From assembly GCF_010548275.1 (NCBI RefSeq), contig NZ_JAAGLT010000021.1:104873-168872 (forward strand): a stretch of DNA of 64,000 bases. The letters run 5' to 3'. The position numbers were made by a program, and so were the translations under genes. The notes under the pieces were generated by a model. That model worked only from the letters and a program-made list of their open reading frames with translations, had not been told where the DNA came from and searched no databases. The DNA comes from Streptomyces sp. SID12488. Its GTDB lineage: Bacteria; Actinomycetota; Actinomycetes; Streptomycetales; Streptomycetaceae. This document shows, piece after piece, positions 25,080 through 33,415 of the stretch; positions within the stretch are counted from its first letter, which is position 1; every line of letters starts with the position of its first letter.

Positions 25080-26363
25080 CTACTGGGGCACTCCTCGCAG
25101 CCCGACGATCACGAACGGCTCGCGCATGTCCACGCGGTAGGACAGCAGACGGGCCTGGTCGAGGCGGGTGACGCACTCCGGGTCGTCGGGGAACTCGGAG
25201 AGGCCGTGGATGAGGCGGCTCAGGCCCAGGGTGAACACCGGGACGCCACGGTCGAAGGCCTCGACGAGCGCGTCCCGCGCCGCGCGCAGCTCGGTCTCGG
25301 TGTGGGCGCGGCGCAGATGGCGCATGCCCCACAGCAGTGAGCCGTCGCTCAGCCAGTCGAACTCGCGGCGCAGATGGTCGAGCCAGGCGTCCCAGCGGTG
25401 CCGTCGTTCGGTGAGCTCGCTGCCGACCAGGACATAGGCGCCGGCCACCGCGGCGAGGGGGTTCTCCATCTTGGCGTAGAGCAGTTCCTCGGCGTCCTTG
25501 ACCAGCGCCGCCGCCGTGTCGAAGGCGCCCCGGGCCATATAGCCGAGGGCGGGCCCCACCCGGCTGTCTCGGACGGCGACCGAAACGGTGCTGCCGGTCG
25601 GGCTCTGGCGTTCGTTGACCAGGACCTCGATCTGCGCGTTCCCCCAGGGTGCGGGCAGGGTGACGACGTACTCGGCGCCGGTCAGCGAGACGACGAGGAA
25701 CTGCCTTCTGCCCGTGGGCCCTTGGAGGGTGGACGTGCCCTGTTCGTCGAGCGGGCCGTGCGGGCCGAAGCGGTAGAGGCGGGCGGTGGCGTCGCCCAGG
25801 TCGAGGCTGGGCACGGTGTGCGGCGCCGAGCGGGCCAGGTCGAGAGCGATCGGTTCCGGTGACGGGCCCTCGGTCAGGGCGAGCAGCGGGGCGAAGTGCC
25901 AGCTCTCCGGTTTCGGATCGCCGACCCAGACCGCGTTACCCGGCGGCACCACCCCGCCCGTCGTCCACACCCCGGAGCGCGACCCCCGGGACCGGGGCAC
26001 CGGGATCGTCTCGTCGTCGTGATAGGCGCCGTACGGCTCGATGTTGCCCATCAGGTACTGCCAGGAGTGCGACTCGTAGGGCGAGCGCGCGGTGCACAGC
26101 GTCACGTGGGTGTCCCGGCCCTCGCTCGCCTCGGCGTCCTTGGACAGCACGACGCCGGAGGGCAGCGTGGCGGACACGAGGTAACGCCCGGGGTCGACCT
26201 CGTAGCGGGCCGCCGGTGCCGAGGTCCCGCAGGGGAAGAGGACGCCCCGGTGCGCGCTGCCGGTGCCGTCGGCCGGGTAGATGTCGCCGACGACCTTCGC
26301 CCCGTCGGGCAGGTCGGACTCGTGGAGGCTCAGCGTCACGGTGATCCGCAGGCCGGTGCTCAT
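25080..26363 (-). CDS. Unrecognised two-part protein in caspase operon
   Basis: A 427-residue protein I do not recognise. The first 270 residues or so look like beta-sandwich material (LRITVTLSLHESDLPDGAKV; ARYEVDPGRYLVSATLPSGV; RQFLVVSLTGAEYVVTLPAPW). The rest is predicted helical, with a possible repeat-like section (YMARGAFDTAAALVKDAEEL and later ARDALVEAFDRGVPVFTLGL). No catalytic motif, signal or membrane span is visible. The ATG overlaps the caspase stop (ATGA), so the two are translated together, and the MBL gene follows. It may be a partner, sensor or substrate of the protease; this is inferred from position only. Confidence 0.7.
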   Translation of the reverse strand: MSTGLRITVTLSLHESDLPDGAKVVGDIYPADGTGSAHRGVLFPCGTSAPAARYEVDPGRYLVSATLPSGVVLSKDAEASEGRDTHVTLCTARSPYESHSWQYLMGNIEPYGAYHDDETIPVPRSRGSRSGVWTTGGVVPPGNAVWVGDPKPESWHFAPLLALTEGPSPEPIALDLARSAPHTVPSLDLGDATARLYRFGPHGPLDEQGTSTLQGPTGRRQFLVVSLTGAEYVVTLPAPWGNAQIEVLVNERQSPTGSTVSVAVRDSRVGPALGYMARGAFDTAAALVKDAEELLYAKMENPLAAVAGAYVLVGSELTERRHRWDAWLDHLRREFDWLSDGSLLWGMRHLRRAHTETELRAARDALVEAFDRGVPVFTLGLSRLIHGLSEFPDDPECVTRLDQARLLSYRVDMREPFVIVGLRGVPQ

Positions 26364-27544
26364 GACGGTTTGCCCAACTGCACGCGCCGGAACACCGGCC
26401 GCACGGTGACCGGCTTGGTCCGCACCTCCTCGTCGCCGAGGTGTGCCTCGAAGACGTAGTTGCCGAAGCCGAGTTCGATGGCCCACTCGCACTCGGGGTC
26501 GCTCGCGTCGATGTCGTCGGCCGGCCGACGCAGCCGTTCCCGGCCGCCCTGTCCGTCCTCCCGGCACACGAACTCGGCCTCGGCGTTGTCCTCGGCCGGG
26601 TCGCAGCCGACGTACACCGGGACGACCGGGGCGCCGGGCAGCTGGTGCAGGACGAAGACGGGCAGTTCACCGACCGATGGGACCTGGACACCCGCGACGG
26701 CGCCGGCGAAGCGCGGTTGGTGCATGAAGTGGTCGATGGCTGTGAGGAGTTGGGAGGTGTTGACCTGCCAGTCGCCCTCGGGGTCGTCACTGGCGGCCCC
26801 GGCGAGGCTCTTCAGCAGGGCCTCGGTGAACAGGCTGACCTGTCCGGGCCGGGCGTGCGAGCGGTCGCCGGCCAGGGTGGCGTAGTACGGGATGTGGAAC
26901 CGCCGGGGCAGGTCCAGCGGGCGCGCGCCGGCGCCGAGCGGGGTGCGGCCGGCGAACCGGGTGCCCGAACTCTCGATCAGGACATCGGAGTTGGAGCGGC
27001 AGGCGTCGACGAAGAACACCTGCTGGCCGGCCTTGCAACGCTTGAGCCCGTTCATCAGGCCGGCGAAGTCGAGTGCTCCGTTGAGGGGGTTGTGGTGGTC
27101 GGCGAAGATGTCGGCGGCGAGCAGCGCCATGTCCTCGCCCTGGGAGATGCCGTGGCCGCAGAAGTAGAAGAGGAGCCGGTTGTCGACATGGCTGTCGCCC
27201 CGGTCGTACCAGTCGGCGACCGCGGCGACGAGGTTGTCGATGGTCGCCTCGTCGACGTCGTGCTCGGTTCGCGTGCGGGGGTCGGTGAACGGCGTCGGAT
27301 GCTCCTCGCTGAGCAGCAGGGCCACGCTGCCGAGCGGGCGTTCGGGGTCGTTGTACTCGGCGAGCAGCCAGCCGGCGAAGGCGCGGGCCGAGAGCGGGGG
27401 TGAGCTGAGCTGACGCATCCCGTCGGAGTCGGCGACGGGTGACTCGCCGCCGGCGAGGTGCGGGTATCTGCCGACTCCGACGACCAGCGCGTGGGTGCGT
27501 GGCGGGTCGGCCGCCTCTTCGAGATGGATCACTGAACCGGCCAT
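26360..27544 (-). CDS. Caspase-family (C14) protease with C-terminal beta domain
   Basis: A 394-residue caspase-like protein. The fold starts with THALVVGVGRYPHL. The catalytic histidine is in LLFYFCGHGIS (H131) and the catalytic cysteine in VFFVDACRS (C182), so the dyad is intact. After about residue 290 there is a separate beta-rich region (VFVLHQLPGAPVVPVYVGCD..., CEWAIELGFGNYVFEAHLGDEEV) that may bind a partner or ligand. GGAGG precedes the ATG. Bacterial caspase homologues of this type take part in stress or anti-phage cell-death systems in several families, but the role here is unproven. It is the first gene of a three-gene operon. Confidence 0.88.
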   Translation of the reverse strand: MAGSVIHLEEAADPPRTHALVVGVGRYPHLAGGESPVADSDGMRQLSSPPLSARAFAGWLLAEYNDPERPLGSVALLLSEEHPTPFTDPRTRTEHDVDEATIDNLVAAVADWYDRGDSHVDNRLLFYFCGHGISQGEDMALLAADIFADHHNPLNGALDFAGLMNGLKRCKAGQQVFFVDACRSNSDVLIESSGTRFAGRTPLGAGARPLDLPRRFHIPYYATLAGDRSHARPGQVSLFTEALLKSLAGAASDDPEGDWQVNTSQLLTAIDHFMHQPRFAGAVAGVQVPSVGELPVFVLHQLPGAPVVPVYVGCDPAEDNAEAEFVCREDGQGGRERLRRPADDIDASDPECEWAIELGFGNYVFEAHLGDEEVRTKPVTVRPVFRRVQLGKPS

Positions 27545-27591
27545 GGATCCTCCGGAACACCACCGCTCCCGAGCATGCCCATTGGAAGCAC

Positions 27592-27645
27592 TTCTCCTAT
27601 ATTTCTCCTACTATATTTCTTAACACCCTGTATGTCCTGGCATAC
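27592..27645. promoter_or_regulatory. AT-rich divergent control region with direct repeats
   Basis: Between the caspase and DUF2235 genes lies an unusually AT-rich stretch. CTATATTTCT occurs twice (27597-27606, 27611-27620), TTCTCCTA occurs twice (27592-27599, 27603-27610), and GTATG/CATAC form an inverted repeat (27630-27645). The TATATT segments could serve as -10 elements, and the repeats suggest regulator binding to both divergent units. Confidence 0.45.
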
Positions 27646-27667
27646 GCCAGTGAAGGTGAGGCCCGCC

Positions 27668-28729
27668 ATGGCCAAGAACCTCGTCATCTGTCTGGACGGC
27701 ACGGGCAACCAGCTGAAGGCGAAAGGCAACACGAACGTCGTGCGGCTCTACGAGATGCTGGACCTCTCCGACCCTGCCCGGCAGATCGCGTACTACGACC
27801 CCGGTGTCGGCACGTTCTCCGCGGCGGGCGCCTGGACGGCCGTGGGCCGTCGGCTGTCGAAGCTCTTCGGGCTCGCCCTCGGTTCCGGGATCAGGGCCAA
27901 CCTCGCCGAGGCGTACACGTATCTGATGCGGCACTACGAACCGGGCGACCACATCTACGTGTTCGGCTTCAGCCGGGGCGCGTACACGGCCCGCGCGCTC
28001 ACCGGCATGCTCAAGGCGGTCGGTCTGCTGCGGCCCGGGCTGGAGAACCTGGTCCCGTACGCCGTGTCCGTCTACGCCAGGAACAAGACCTTCAGCGCCG
28101 ACGACTGGGTCCAACTCCACCATTTCGCGGGCACGTTCAGCATCACGGTGGAGGCCCGGACCGGTATCCCGGTCGAGTACCTGGGCATGTGGGACTCCGT
28201 GAAGGCGGCCGGCATCCTGCGCTGGAACCTGCGCTGGCCGCACACCCGCCAGATCCCCAACGCCCTCAGCGCCCGGCACGCGGTCTCCATCGACGAGAAG
28301 CGCACTCCCTACCGCGAGTACCTGGTCACGCCGGGCGAGCAGCCTGCGCTGCCGGACGGGGTCGAGCAGGTGTGGTTCGCGGGGGTCCACTCGGACGTCG
28401 GCGGCACCTTCGAGGACGACCACCGTCTCGCCACCATCGCCCTCAAGTGGGTCGTGGACGGCGCCCTGGCCCCCGACGACAAGGGTCTCCTGCTGAAGCC
28501 CGGGGCGTACCGGCGCGAGGTGACTGTCCGCCCGACGTACGCGCTGGGCAAGGTGCACCGGATGGGCTGGGTCTGGGCCCTGCTGACCTACCGGCGCCGC
28601 CGACTGCCCCCGCACGCCAAGGTGCACGCGAGCGTCCGCGCCCGGGTCGACGGGGCCACGGACTACGGATCACACATCCCGCAGACGGCCACCTGGGCGG
28701 ACGAGGACTGGCTCACCGCCCGGGGATGA
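27668..28729 (+). CDS. DUF2235 alpha/beta hydrolase (Tle1-like phospholipase fold)
   Basis: A 353-residue protein with the DUF2235 pattern: LVICLDGTGNQ at the N-terminus, YYDPGVGT, the nucleophile elbow VFGFSRGAYTAR (Ser102), YLGMWDSV and a catalytic-type VWFAGVHSDVGG. The family includes the type VI effector phospholipase Tle1 and many uncharacterised proteins. No signal peptide or secretion marker is present, and no type VI genes are nearby. GAAGGTGAGG precedes the ATG; earlier in-frame starts fall in the AT-rich control region. It is divergent from the caspase operon. A membrane-damaging effector role is plausible but inferred. Confidence 0.82.
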   Translation: MAKNLVICLDGTGNQLKAKGNTNVVRLYEMLDLSDPARQIAYYDPGVGTFSAAGAWTAVGRRLSKLFGLALGSGIRANLAEAYTYLMRHYEPGDHIYVFGFSRGAYTARALTGMLKAVGLLRPGLENLVPYAVSVYARNKTFSADDWVQLHHFAGTFSITVEARTGIPVEYLGMWDSVKAAGILRWNLRWPHTRQIPNALSARHAVSIDEKRTPYREYLVTPGEQPALPDGVEQVWFAGVHSDVGGTFEDDHRLATIALKWVVDGALAPDDKGLLLKPGAYRREVTVRPTYALGKVHRMGWVWALLTYRRRRLPPHAKVHASVRARVDGATDYGSHIPQTATWADEDWLTARG

Positions 28730-28771
28730 CGTCCGGACGGCACTCCATACTCCTCCAACTCCCCCTCCGCG

Positions 28772-29437
28772 TCAGGTCAGTTCGAGTACGCCCCGGCGCA
28801 CGGCCTCCGAGACCGCCGCCGCCCTGTTGTCGACCTTCAACTTCCGGTAGACGCGCACGAGATGCGTCTTGACGGTGGCCTCGCTCAGGAACAGGGCCCC
28901 GGCGATGGCCCGGTTGCTGAGCCCCTCGGCCATCAGCCGTACGACCTCTACCTCGCGTCCGCTCAACTCCTGCTCCGGGTTGACCACTTGTCCGACGAGT
29001 TCCCCGACGATCTCCGGTGCCAGCCCCAGCGCCCCGGCGGCGGCCCCGCGCACCGCGCGGAACAGTTCCTCGGGCGGCCCCGCCTTGAGTACATAGCCCC
29101 GCGCACCCGCCTCCAACGCCCGCACCACATCGGCCCGTCCGGCATAGCTGGTCAGCATCACCACCGCCACACCGGGCGCCTCGGCGGCGAGCCGGCGGAT
29201 CGCCTCGATCCCGTCGATCCGGCCCCCCGGACTCCCGAACCGGAGGTCCATCAGCGCGACGTCGGGAAGCATCCGGGCGACCAGAGCGACAGCCTCCTCA
29301 CCACTGCCTGCCTCGGCGATCACCTCGATGTCGGGTTCACCTTCCAGAAGCGCGCGCAGTCCGGCCCGTACGACGGCGTGGTCGTCCGCGATCAGGAGGC
29401 GCAGCGGTTCGGCCGCGCCGGGCGGGTCCGTGGTCAT
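28772..29437 (-). CDS. NarL/FixJ-type response regulator
   Basis: A 221-residue response regulator. The receiver domain (LLIADDHAVVRAGL; phosphoacceptor D64 in VALMDLRF; conserved VVMLTSY and VLKAGPP) is followed by a LuxR-type helix-turn-helix (LSGREVEVVRLMAEGLSNRA, TVKTHLVRVYRKLKV). The ATG overlaps the histidine kinase stop by ATGA, so the pair is coupled. The signal and targets are unknown; the adjacent orphan binding-protein gene is one candidate. Confidence 0.92.
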   Translation of the reverse strand: MTTDPPGAAEPLRLLIADDHAVVRAGLRALLEGEPDIEVIAEAGSGEEAVALVARMLPDVALMDLRFGSPGGRIDGIEAIRRLAAEAPGVAVVMLTSYAGRADVVRALEAGARGYVLKAGPPEELFRAVRGAAAGALGLAPEIVGELVGQVVNPEQELSGREVEVVRLMAEGLSNRAIAGALFLSEATVKTHLVRVYRKLKVDNRAAAVSEAVRRGVLELT

Positions 29438-30711
29438 CGGGCCGTCGCCGTGGGGACGGGGGCTACGGGTCCGGCAGCCGTCTGCGGCCGGGGCCGCGCG
29501 GAGACCGTGGCCCGGATGCGGGTGCCACGGCCCGGCGCGCCGCTGACGTCCAGGTCACCGCCGTACTCACGCAACCTGGCCCGCGCCGCTGGCAGTCCGA
29601 AGCCGCGGCCGAGGCCCGTCGATGTACGGGCGAGCACCTCGGCCGGGTCGAACCCGACGCCGTCGTCGCTGACTTCGAGGGCCACCCGGTCGGACTGCCG
29701 CCTGCTGAGGGTGACCTGCACGTTCACCGCGTGGGCGTGTTCGCGGACGTTCGCCAGGGTGCTCTGCGCGACGCGGAACAGGGTGGTGGCGGCGTTTTCG
29801 TCGAGGACGGGCTGGGGGTCGCCGACCGACCGGAACCGGACCTGGGCCGCGGTCCCGTCGGCCTGGGAGCGGGCGCACAGGACGCGCAGCGCGCCTTCGA
29901 GGCCGGTCTCGGCCACGGCGGACGGGGTGAGGTCCCCGATCATGCGGCGGGTCTCGGCGAGGTTGGTGCCCAGTCCGTCGGCGACCGCTCGCACGCGAGT
30001 ACGGGCCACGTCTGGCCGGTCGTCCCAGTCGCGGTCGGCAGCCTGGAGCAGCATCAGCCCGCCGGCGAGTTCCTGGGCGAGGGTGTCGTGCAGATCGCGG
30101 GCGATGCGCGTCCGCTCCGCCAACACACCCGCCCGGCGCTGCTGTCGGGCGACGAGGTCACGTGTGTCGCGCAGCTCCTCGACGAGACGCCGGCGCGCCT
30201 CGGCGTCCCGTTGCTGGGCGCGGTAGAGGGCGACGGTGCCCCAGACGGCCGCCACGGGTACCAGCACGCTGTCGATCACGAACCGGCCGTCGGCCCCGAC
30301 GAGTGCCGTGACGAGGACAAGGGTGATCAGGGCGAGCGCAGCGGTCGCGGACCGGCGGCCGAGCACGCGCTGCGCAGCGCACGCCAAGGGCAGGGCACAC
30401 CACACGAAGGCGGAGACCAGCGCGGCCGGCACGACGAAGAGAAGGAGGCCCCACAGTGCGAGCAGAACCGGAATCCAGGCCGCCCGCCCCACCGCCCCGA
30501 GCCGGTCCCACAGCATCACTCCGCCCGTGTAGGTGAGCGCGAGCAACCCGCTGACCGCCGCGATGTACCAGCACAACTCGCTGTTGAGTCGCACGAGTTG
30601 CAGCAACGCGGACGCCACGATGACGAAGAACGCCAGATGCGACACGTGTTCCCGGGTGAACCGACCGCCGCGAACCGTCAGCGATGAACGGACGGGGATA
30701 CGGTCGGACAC
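29434..30711 (-). CDS. Two-component sensor histidine kinase (NarL partner)
   Basis: A 425-residue kinase with about five to six N-terminal membrane segments (for example FFVIVASALLQLV and LALWGLLLFVVPAALVSAFV). It then has a HisKA_3 dimerisation domain with the phosphohistidine in RIARDLHDTLAQELAGGL, and a C-terminal ATPase domain (DDGVGFDPAEV, GFGLPAARARLREYGG). It starts with GTG preceded by AAGGGGA. The multi-span sensor without a large external loop suggests a membrane-linked signal. Confidence 0.9.
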   Translation of the reverse strand: MSDRIPVRSSLTVRGGRFTREHVSHLAFFVIVASALLQLVRLNSELCWYIAAVSGLLALTYTGGVMLWDRLGAVGRAAWIPVLLALWGLLLFVVPAALVSAFVWCALPLACAAQRVLGRRSATAALALITLVLVTALVGADGRFVIDSVLVPVAAVWGTVALYRAQQRDAEARRRLVEELRDTRDLVARQQRRAGVLAERTRIARDLHDTLAQELAGGLMLLQAADRDWDDRPDVARTRVRAVADGLGTNLAETRRMIGDLTPSAVAETGLEGALRVLCARSQADGTAAQVRFRSVGDPQPVLDENAATTLFRVAQSTLANVREHAHAVNVQVTLSRRQSDRVALEVSDDGVGFDPAEVLARTSTGLGRGFGLPAARARLREYGGDLDVSGAPGRGTRIRATVSARPRPQTAAGPVAPVPTATAR

Positions 30712-30853
30712 GGCAGATCCCCTTGGGCAGACTGATCCAATCGGACAGAGCCCCGAGTCTAGCGACCGCCTGTATGACTTGTGTGAAGATGCAAGGAAAC
30801 AGAGGGGTCGGGAGAGGGACCAGCAGCCCCCTCCCGACCCCTCCGCCTCTCGG

Positions 30854-32002
30854 CTACGCCCCGGGGTGCAGTCCCAGCCACCCGGGGGTCGGATCCCCCT
30901 TCACCTCACCGAAGTACAGCGCGAAGGTCTGCTTCCAGCGCTCGATCTCCGCACGGTCCGCCATGAAGCGGGGGAAGCCGTCGAGGTTCGCGTTCGGGTA
31001 CTTCCAGACGGGCTTGAGGCCACCGGCGGGGGTGACGTCCGTCCGTACCGACCAGCCGTTGAACGCGCTCTGCTGCTGGGCGGTGGAGAGCTGCCAGTTG
31101 AGGTAGAGCTTGGCTGCTGTGGTGTTGCGGCCCTGCTTGAGGATCGCCGCCCGCTGGCCCCAGGCCATGAAGGGGTGTCCTTCGGCGACGGCCCACCGGG
31201 AGGCCGCCGTGGACGGCGCCACGAGCGAGCCCGAGCCGCCGACGCCGAGCGCCTTCTGTCCGCTGGAGACGGCCAGCCCGGGCGTGTTCGTGCCACGCGC
31301 GAACTGGACGTCCTGGGCGGCGAACCTGGCGGCCCAGTCCCAGCCGTAGTGCTCGACGTACAGCTTGAAGAGGTAGAGGACGGCGTCGTCGTCGTTCGGG
31401 TAGGACGACGCGATCTGCCCCTTCCACTTCGGGTCGATCAGGTCGAGCGGGGACTTCGGAACGTCGGCGCCGACCGCGGCGACGTTGTACGAGTAGCTGA
31501 AGCCGATCACGGCGACGGCGGTCCAGGCGCCGTGCGGGTCCTTGAGAGCGTCGTACACCTTGGAGAAGCCCGCGGGCTTGTAGGACAGCAGGCGGCCCTG
31601 TCCCTTCCAGCGGGTGAAGTCCTGGAGGGTCTGGAGCTGGACGACGTCCGGGACGAGGGTGTCGGTCGCGAACTGGTTGTCGACGCGGACGTCGTGGTAC
31701 TTGCTGTAGTCCACGACGACCTTGAGGTCGATCTCCGGGAAGCGGGCCGCGAAGCCGTTGCGGATGCCGTTGCCCTGGCTGTCGACGTCGCCGCCCGAGT
31801 AGATGACGAGCTTGCCGCCCTCGGCCAGGGCGGCCTGGTACAGCTCGTCGAGGGTCCGGGTCTCCTCGGCGCCCGCTGCCGGGTGGGATCCGGTGGACGA
31901 GGCCGCGGCGGCGGGAGTGCCGGTGGCGCCGAGCGCGCCGACCCCGAGCGCCGCTCCGGCTCCGGTGGCGAGTACACGTCGTCGGCTGAGGAAACTGGAC
32001 AC
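30854..32002 (-). CDS. Orphan extracellular solute-binding protein
   Basis: A 382-residue exported binding protein. A twin-arginine-like signal (SRRRVLATGAGAALG, Ala-rich cleavage region) precedes a two-lobed type II fold (LVIYSGGDVDSQGNGIRNGF, DVVQLQTLQDFTRWKGQGRL, SYNVAAVGADVPKSPLDLID, AKLYLNWQLS). It resembles iron(III)- or spermidine/putrescine-type binding proteins. No permease or ATPase is adjacent, so it may serve a distant transporter or act as a sensor partner of the neighbouring two-component system. It has a GTG start with GAGAGG upstream, and a perfect 20-bp palindrome lies about 115 bases upstream. Confidence 0.82.
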   Translation of the reverse strand: MSSFLSRRRVLATGAGAALGVGALGATGTPAAAASSTGSHPAAGAEETRTLDELYQAALAEGGKLVIYSGGDVDSQGNGIRNGFAARFPEIDLKVVVDYSKYHDVRVDNQFATDTLVPDVVQLQTLQDFTRWKGQGRLLSYKPAGFSKVYDALKDPHGAWTAVAVIGFSYSYNVAAVGADVPKSPLDLIDPKWKGQIASSYPNDDDAVLYLFKLYVEHYGWDWAARFAAQDVQFARGTNTPGLAVSSGQKALGVGGSGSLVAPSTAASRWAVAEGHPFMAWGQRAAILKQGRNTTAAKLYLNWQLSTAQQQSAFNGWSVRTDVTPAGGLKPVWKYPNANLDGFPRFMADRAEIERWKQTFALYFGEVKGDPTPGWLGLHPGA

Positions 32003-32115
32003 TCTGCGGGCCTCTCGATGGGGGGAGCTGTGCTGGGGGTTCGATCCTGACGCGGGCGAGAGGTTCCCCGCGTCGGCTGTTCGGAGCGACCTGGAGAGCT
32101 GCCGGATGAATCCCC

Positions 32116-32135
32116 GTTCAACCGATCGGTTGAAC
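32116..32135. promoter_or_regulatory. Perfect 20-bp palindrome upstream of solute-binding gene
   Basis: GTTCAACCGATCGGTTGAAC is fully self-complementary. It lies between the lactate-monooxygenase-like gene and the binding-protein gene, upstream of the latter's GTG. It is likely an operator for the binding-protein gene; the regulator is unknown, with the nearby TetR or response regulator as candidates. Confidence 0.6.
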
Positions 32136-32159
32136 CAGTCGAACAGGGTGGCCGGGCGG

Positions 32160-33317
32160 TCAGACGGCCTGGAGCGCGGTGGGGACGAGATCCTTGAGGG
32201 ACGGATATCCGTCGACGGCCATGATCAGGTCCGCCTCGGCGAGCAGGGCGCGCAGGACGTGGACGATGCCGTCGGTGCCGCCGAGGGCGCAGCCATAGGC
32301 GTACGGACGGCCGATACCGACCGCCGTGGCGCCCAGAGCGAGGGCCTTGACGATGTCGGCGCCGCTGCGGACGCCGGAGTCGAAGAGGACGGGCAGCTCG
32401 CCCGCGGCCTCGACGACGGCGGGCAGGACGTCGAGGGCGGGGAGGCCGCCGTTGGCCTGCCGGCCGCCGTGGTTGGAGCAGTAGATGCCGTCCACTCCCG
32501 CGTCGCGGGCCCGGCGCGCGTCCTCGGGGTGGCAGATGCCCTTGACGATCAGCGGGAGGTCGGTGAGCGAGCGCAGCCAGTCCAGGTCGGCCCAGGTGAG
32601 CGGGTTGCCGAAGACCTGGGTCCAGCGGAGGATCGCGGCCTGCGGATCTTCCTCGGGCGGTCGGCCGAGCGCTGCCCTGAAGGCAGGATCGCTCGTGTAG
32701 TTGGCCAGGCAGTGCCCGCGCAGCTGGGGGAAGTTGGCGGTCGCGAGGTCCCTCGGGCGCCAGCCGGTGATCCAGGTGTCGAGGGTGACGACGATGCCCC
32801 GGTACCCGGCCTGCTCGGCCCGGTGGACGAGGCTCTCGGCGATGCTCCGGTCGGTCGGGGTGTAGAGCTGGAAGAAGCCGGGGGTGTCGCCGAGTTCGCC
32901 GGCCACGTCCTCCAGCGGGTCGACGGACAGGGTGGAGGCGACCATCGGGACTCCGGTACGGGCGGCGGCGCGGGCCGTTGCCAGATCGCCGTGTCCGTCC
33001 TGGGCGCACAGGCCGATGACACCGATCGGGGCGAGGAACACCGGCGACGGGAATGTCATCCCGAACATCTCCACGGTCAGGTCGCGTCTGGCGGCGCCGA
33101 CGAACATGCGCGGGATCAGGCCCCAGCGGGTGAAGGCGGCGACGTTGGCCCGCTGGGTGTGCTCGTCGCCGGCGCCCCCGGCGACGTAGGACCAGACGGA
33201 CGGCGGCAGCGCGGCCCGGGCCCGGTCCGCCAGCTCGGCGAACTCCATGGGGAAGGAGGGCAGGACACCGCCCAGCCCGTTGAGGTAGATCTCGTTCTGG
33301 TAGTCGGCGAACGCCAT
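32160..33317 (-). CDS. FMN-dependent alpha-hydroxy acid oxidase, lactate 2-monooxygenase-like
   Basis: A 385-residue member of the FMN-dependent alpha-hydroxy acid dehydrogenase family. It resembles mycobacterial lactate 2-monooxygenase (start YQNEIYLNGLGGVLP, VWSYVAGGAGDE). FMN and substrate motifs are LAPIGVIGL, FFQLYTPTDR, LIVKGICHPEDARRA, CSNHGGRQANGG with the catalytic His, and LFDSGVRSGADIVKAL. It would oxidise lactate or another 2-hydroxy acid with oxygen. AAAGGGTG precedes the ATG. It could use lactate independently of LutABC, but its position next to an orphan binding protein and a TetR regulator suggests another hydroxy acid is also possible. Confidence 0.85.
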   Translation of the reverse strand: MAFADYQNEIYLNGLGGVLPSFPMEFAELADRARAALPPSVWSYVAGGAGDEHTQRANVAAFTRWGLIPRMFVGAARRDLTVEMFGMTFPSPVFLAPIGVIGLCAQDGHGDLATARAAARTGVPMVASTLSVDPLEDVAGELGDTPGFFQLYTPTDRSIAESLVHRAEQAGYRGIVVTLDTWITGWRPRDLATANFPQLRGHCLANYTSDPAFRAALGRPPEEDPQAAILRWTQVFGNPLTWADLDWLRSLTDLPLIVKGICHPEDARRARDAGVDGIYCSNHGGRQANGGLPALDVLPAVVEAAGELPVLFDSGVRSGADIVKALALGATAVGIGRPYAYGCALGGTDGIVHVLRALLAEADLIMAVDGYPSLKDLVPTALQAV

Positions 33318-33338
33318 TCGGCACCCTTTCGCTCAGTT

Positions 33339-33415
33339 CGGGCGGCTCACGACTCGCGACTCACGGCTCAGGCGATTCGTGGCTCGGACGGCTCACGGCC
33401 CGGACAGGTCATGGC
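33339..33415. repeat. Degenerate short direct repeats
   Basis: The spacer between the monooxygenase and TetR genes is built from imperfect repeats of the type GGCTCACGGCTCGGAC (several CGGCTCACG or GGCTCGGACGG variants). It looks like low-complexity expansion. No promoter or hairpin stands out. Confidence 0.4.

Noticed and set aside
27575..27667. Upstream start for the DUF2235 protein giving a hydrophobic N-terminus
   Set aside because: It would translate the AT-rich control region; the ATG at 27668 has a ribosome site and begins at the conserved LVICLDGTGN block.
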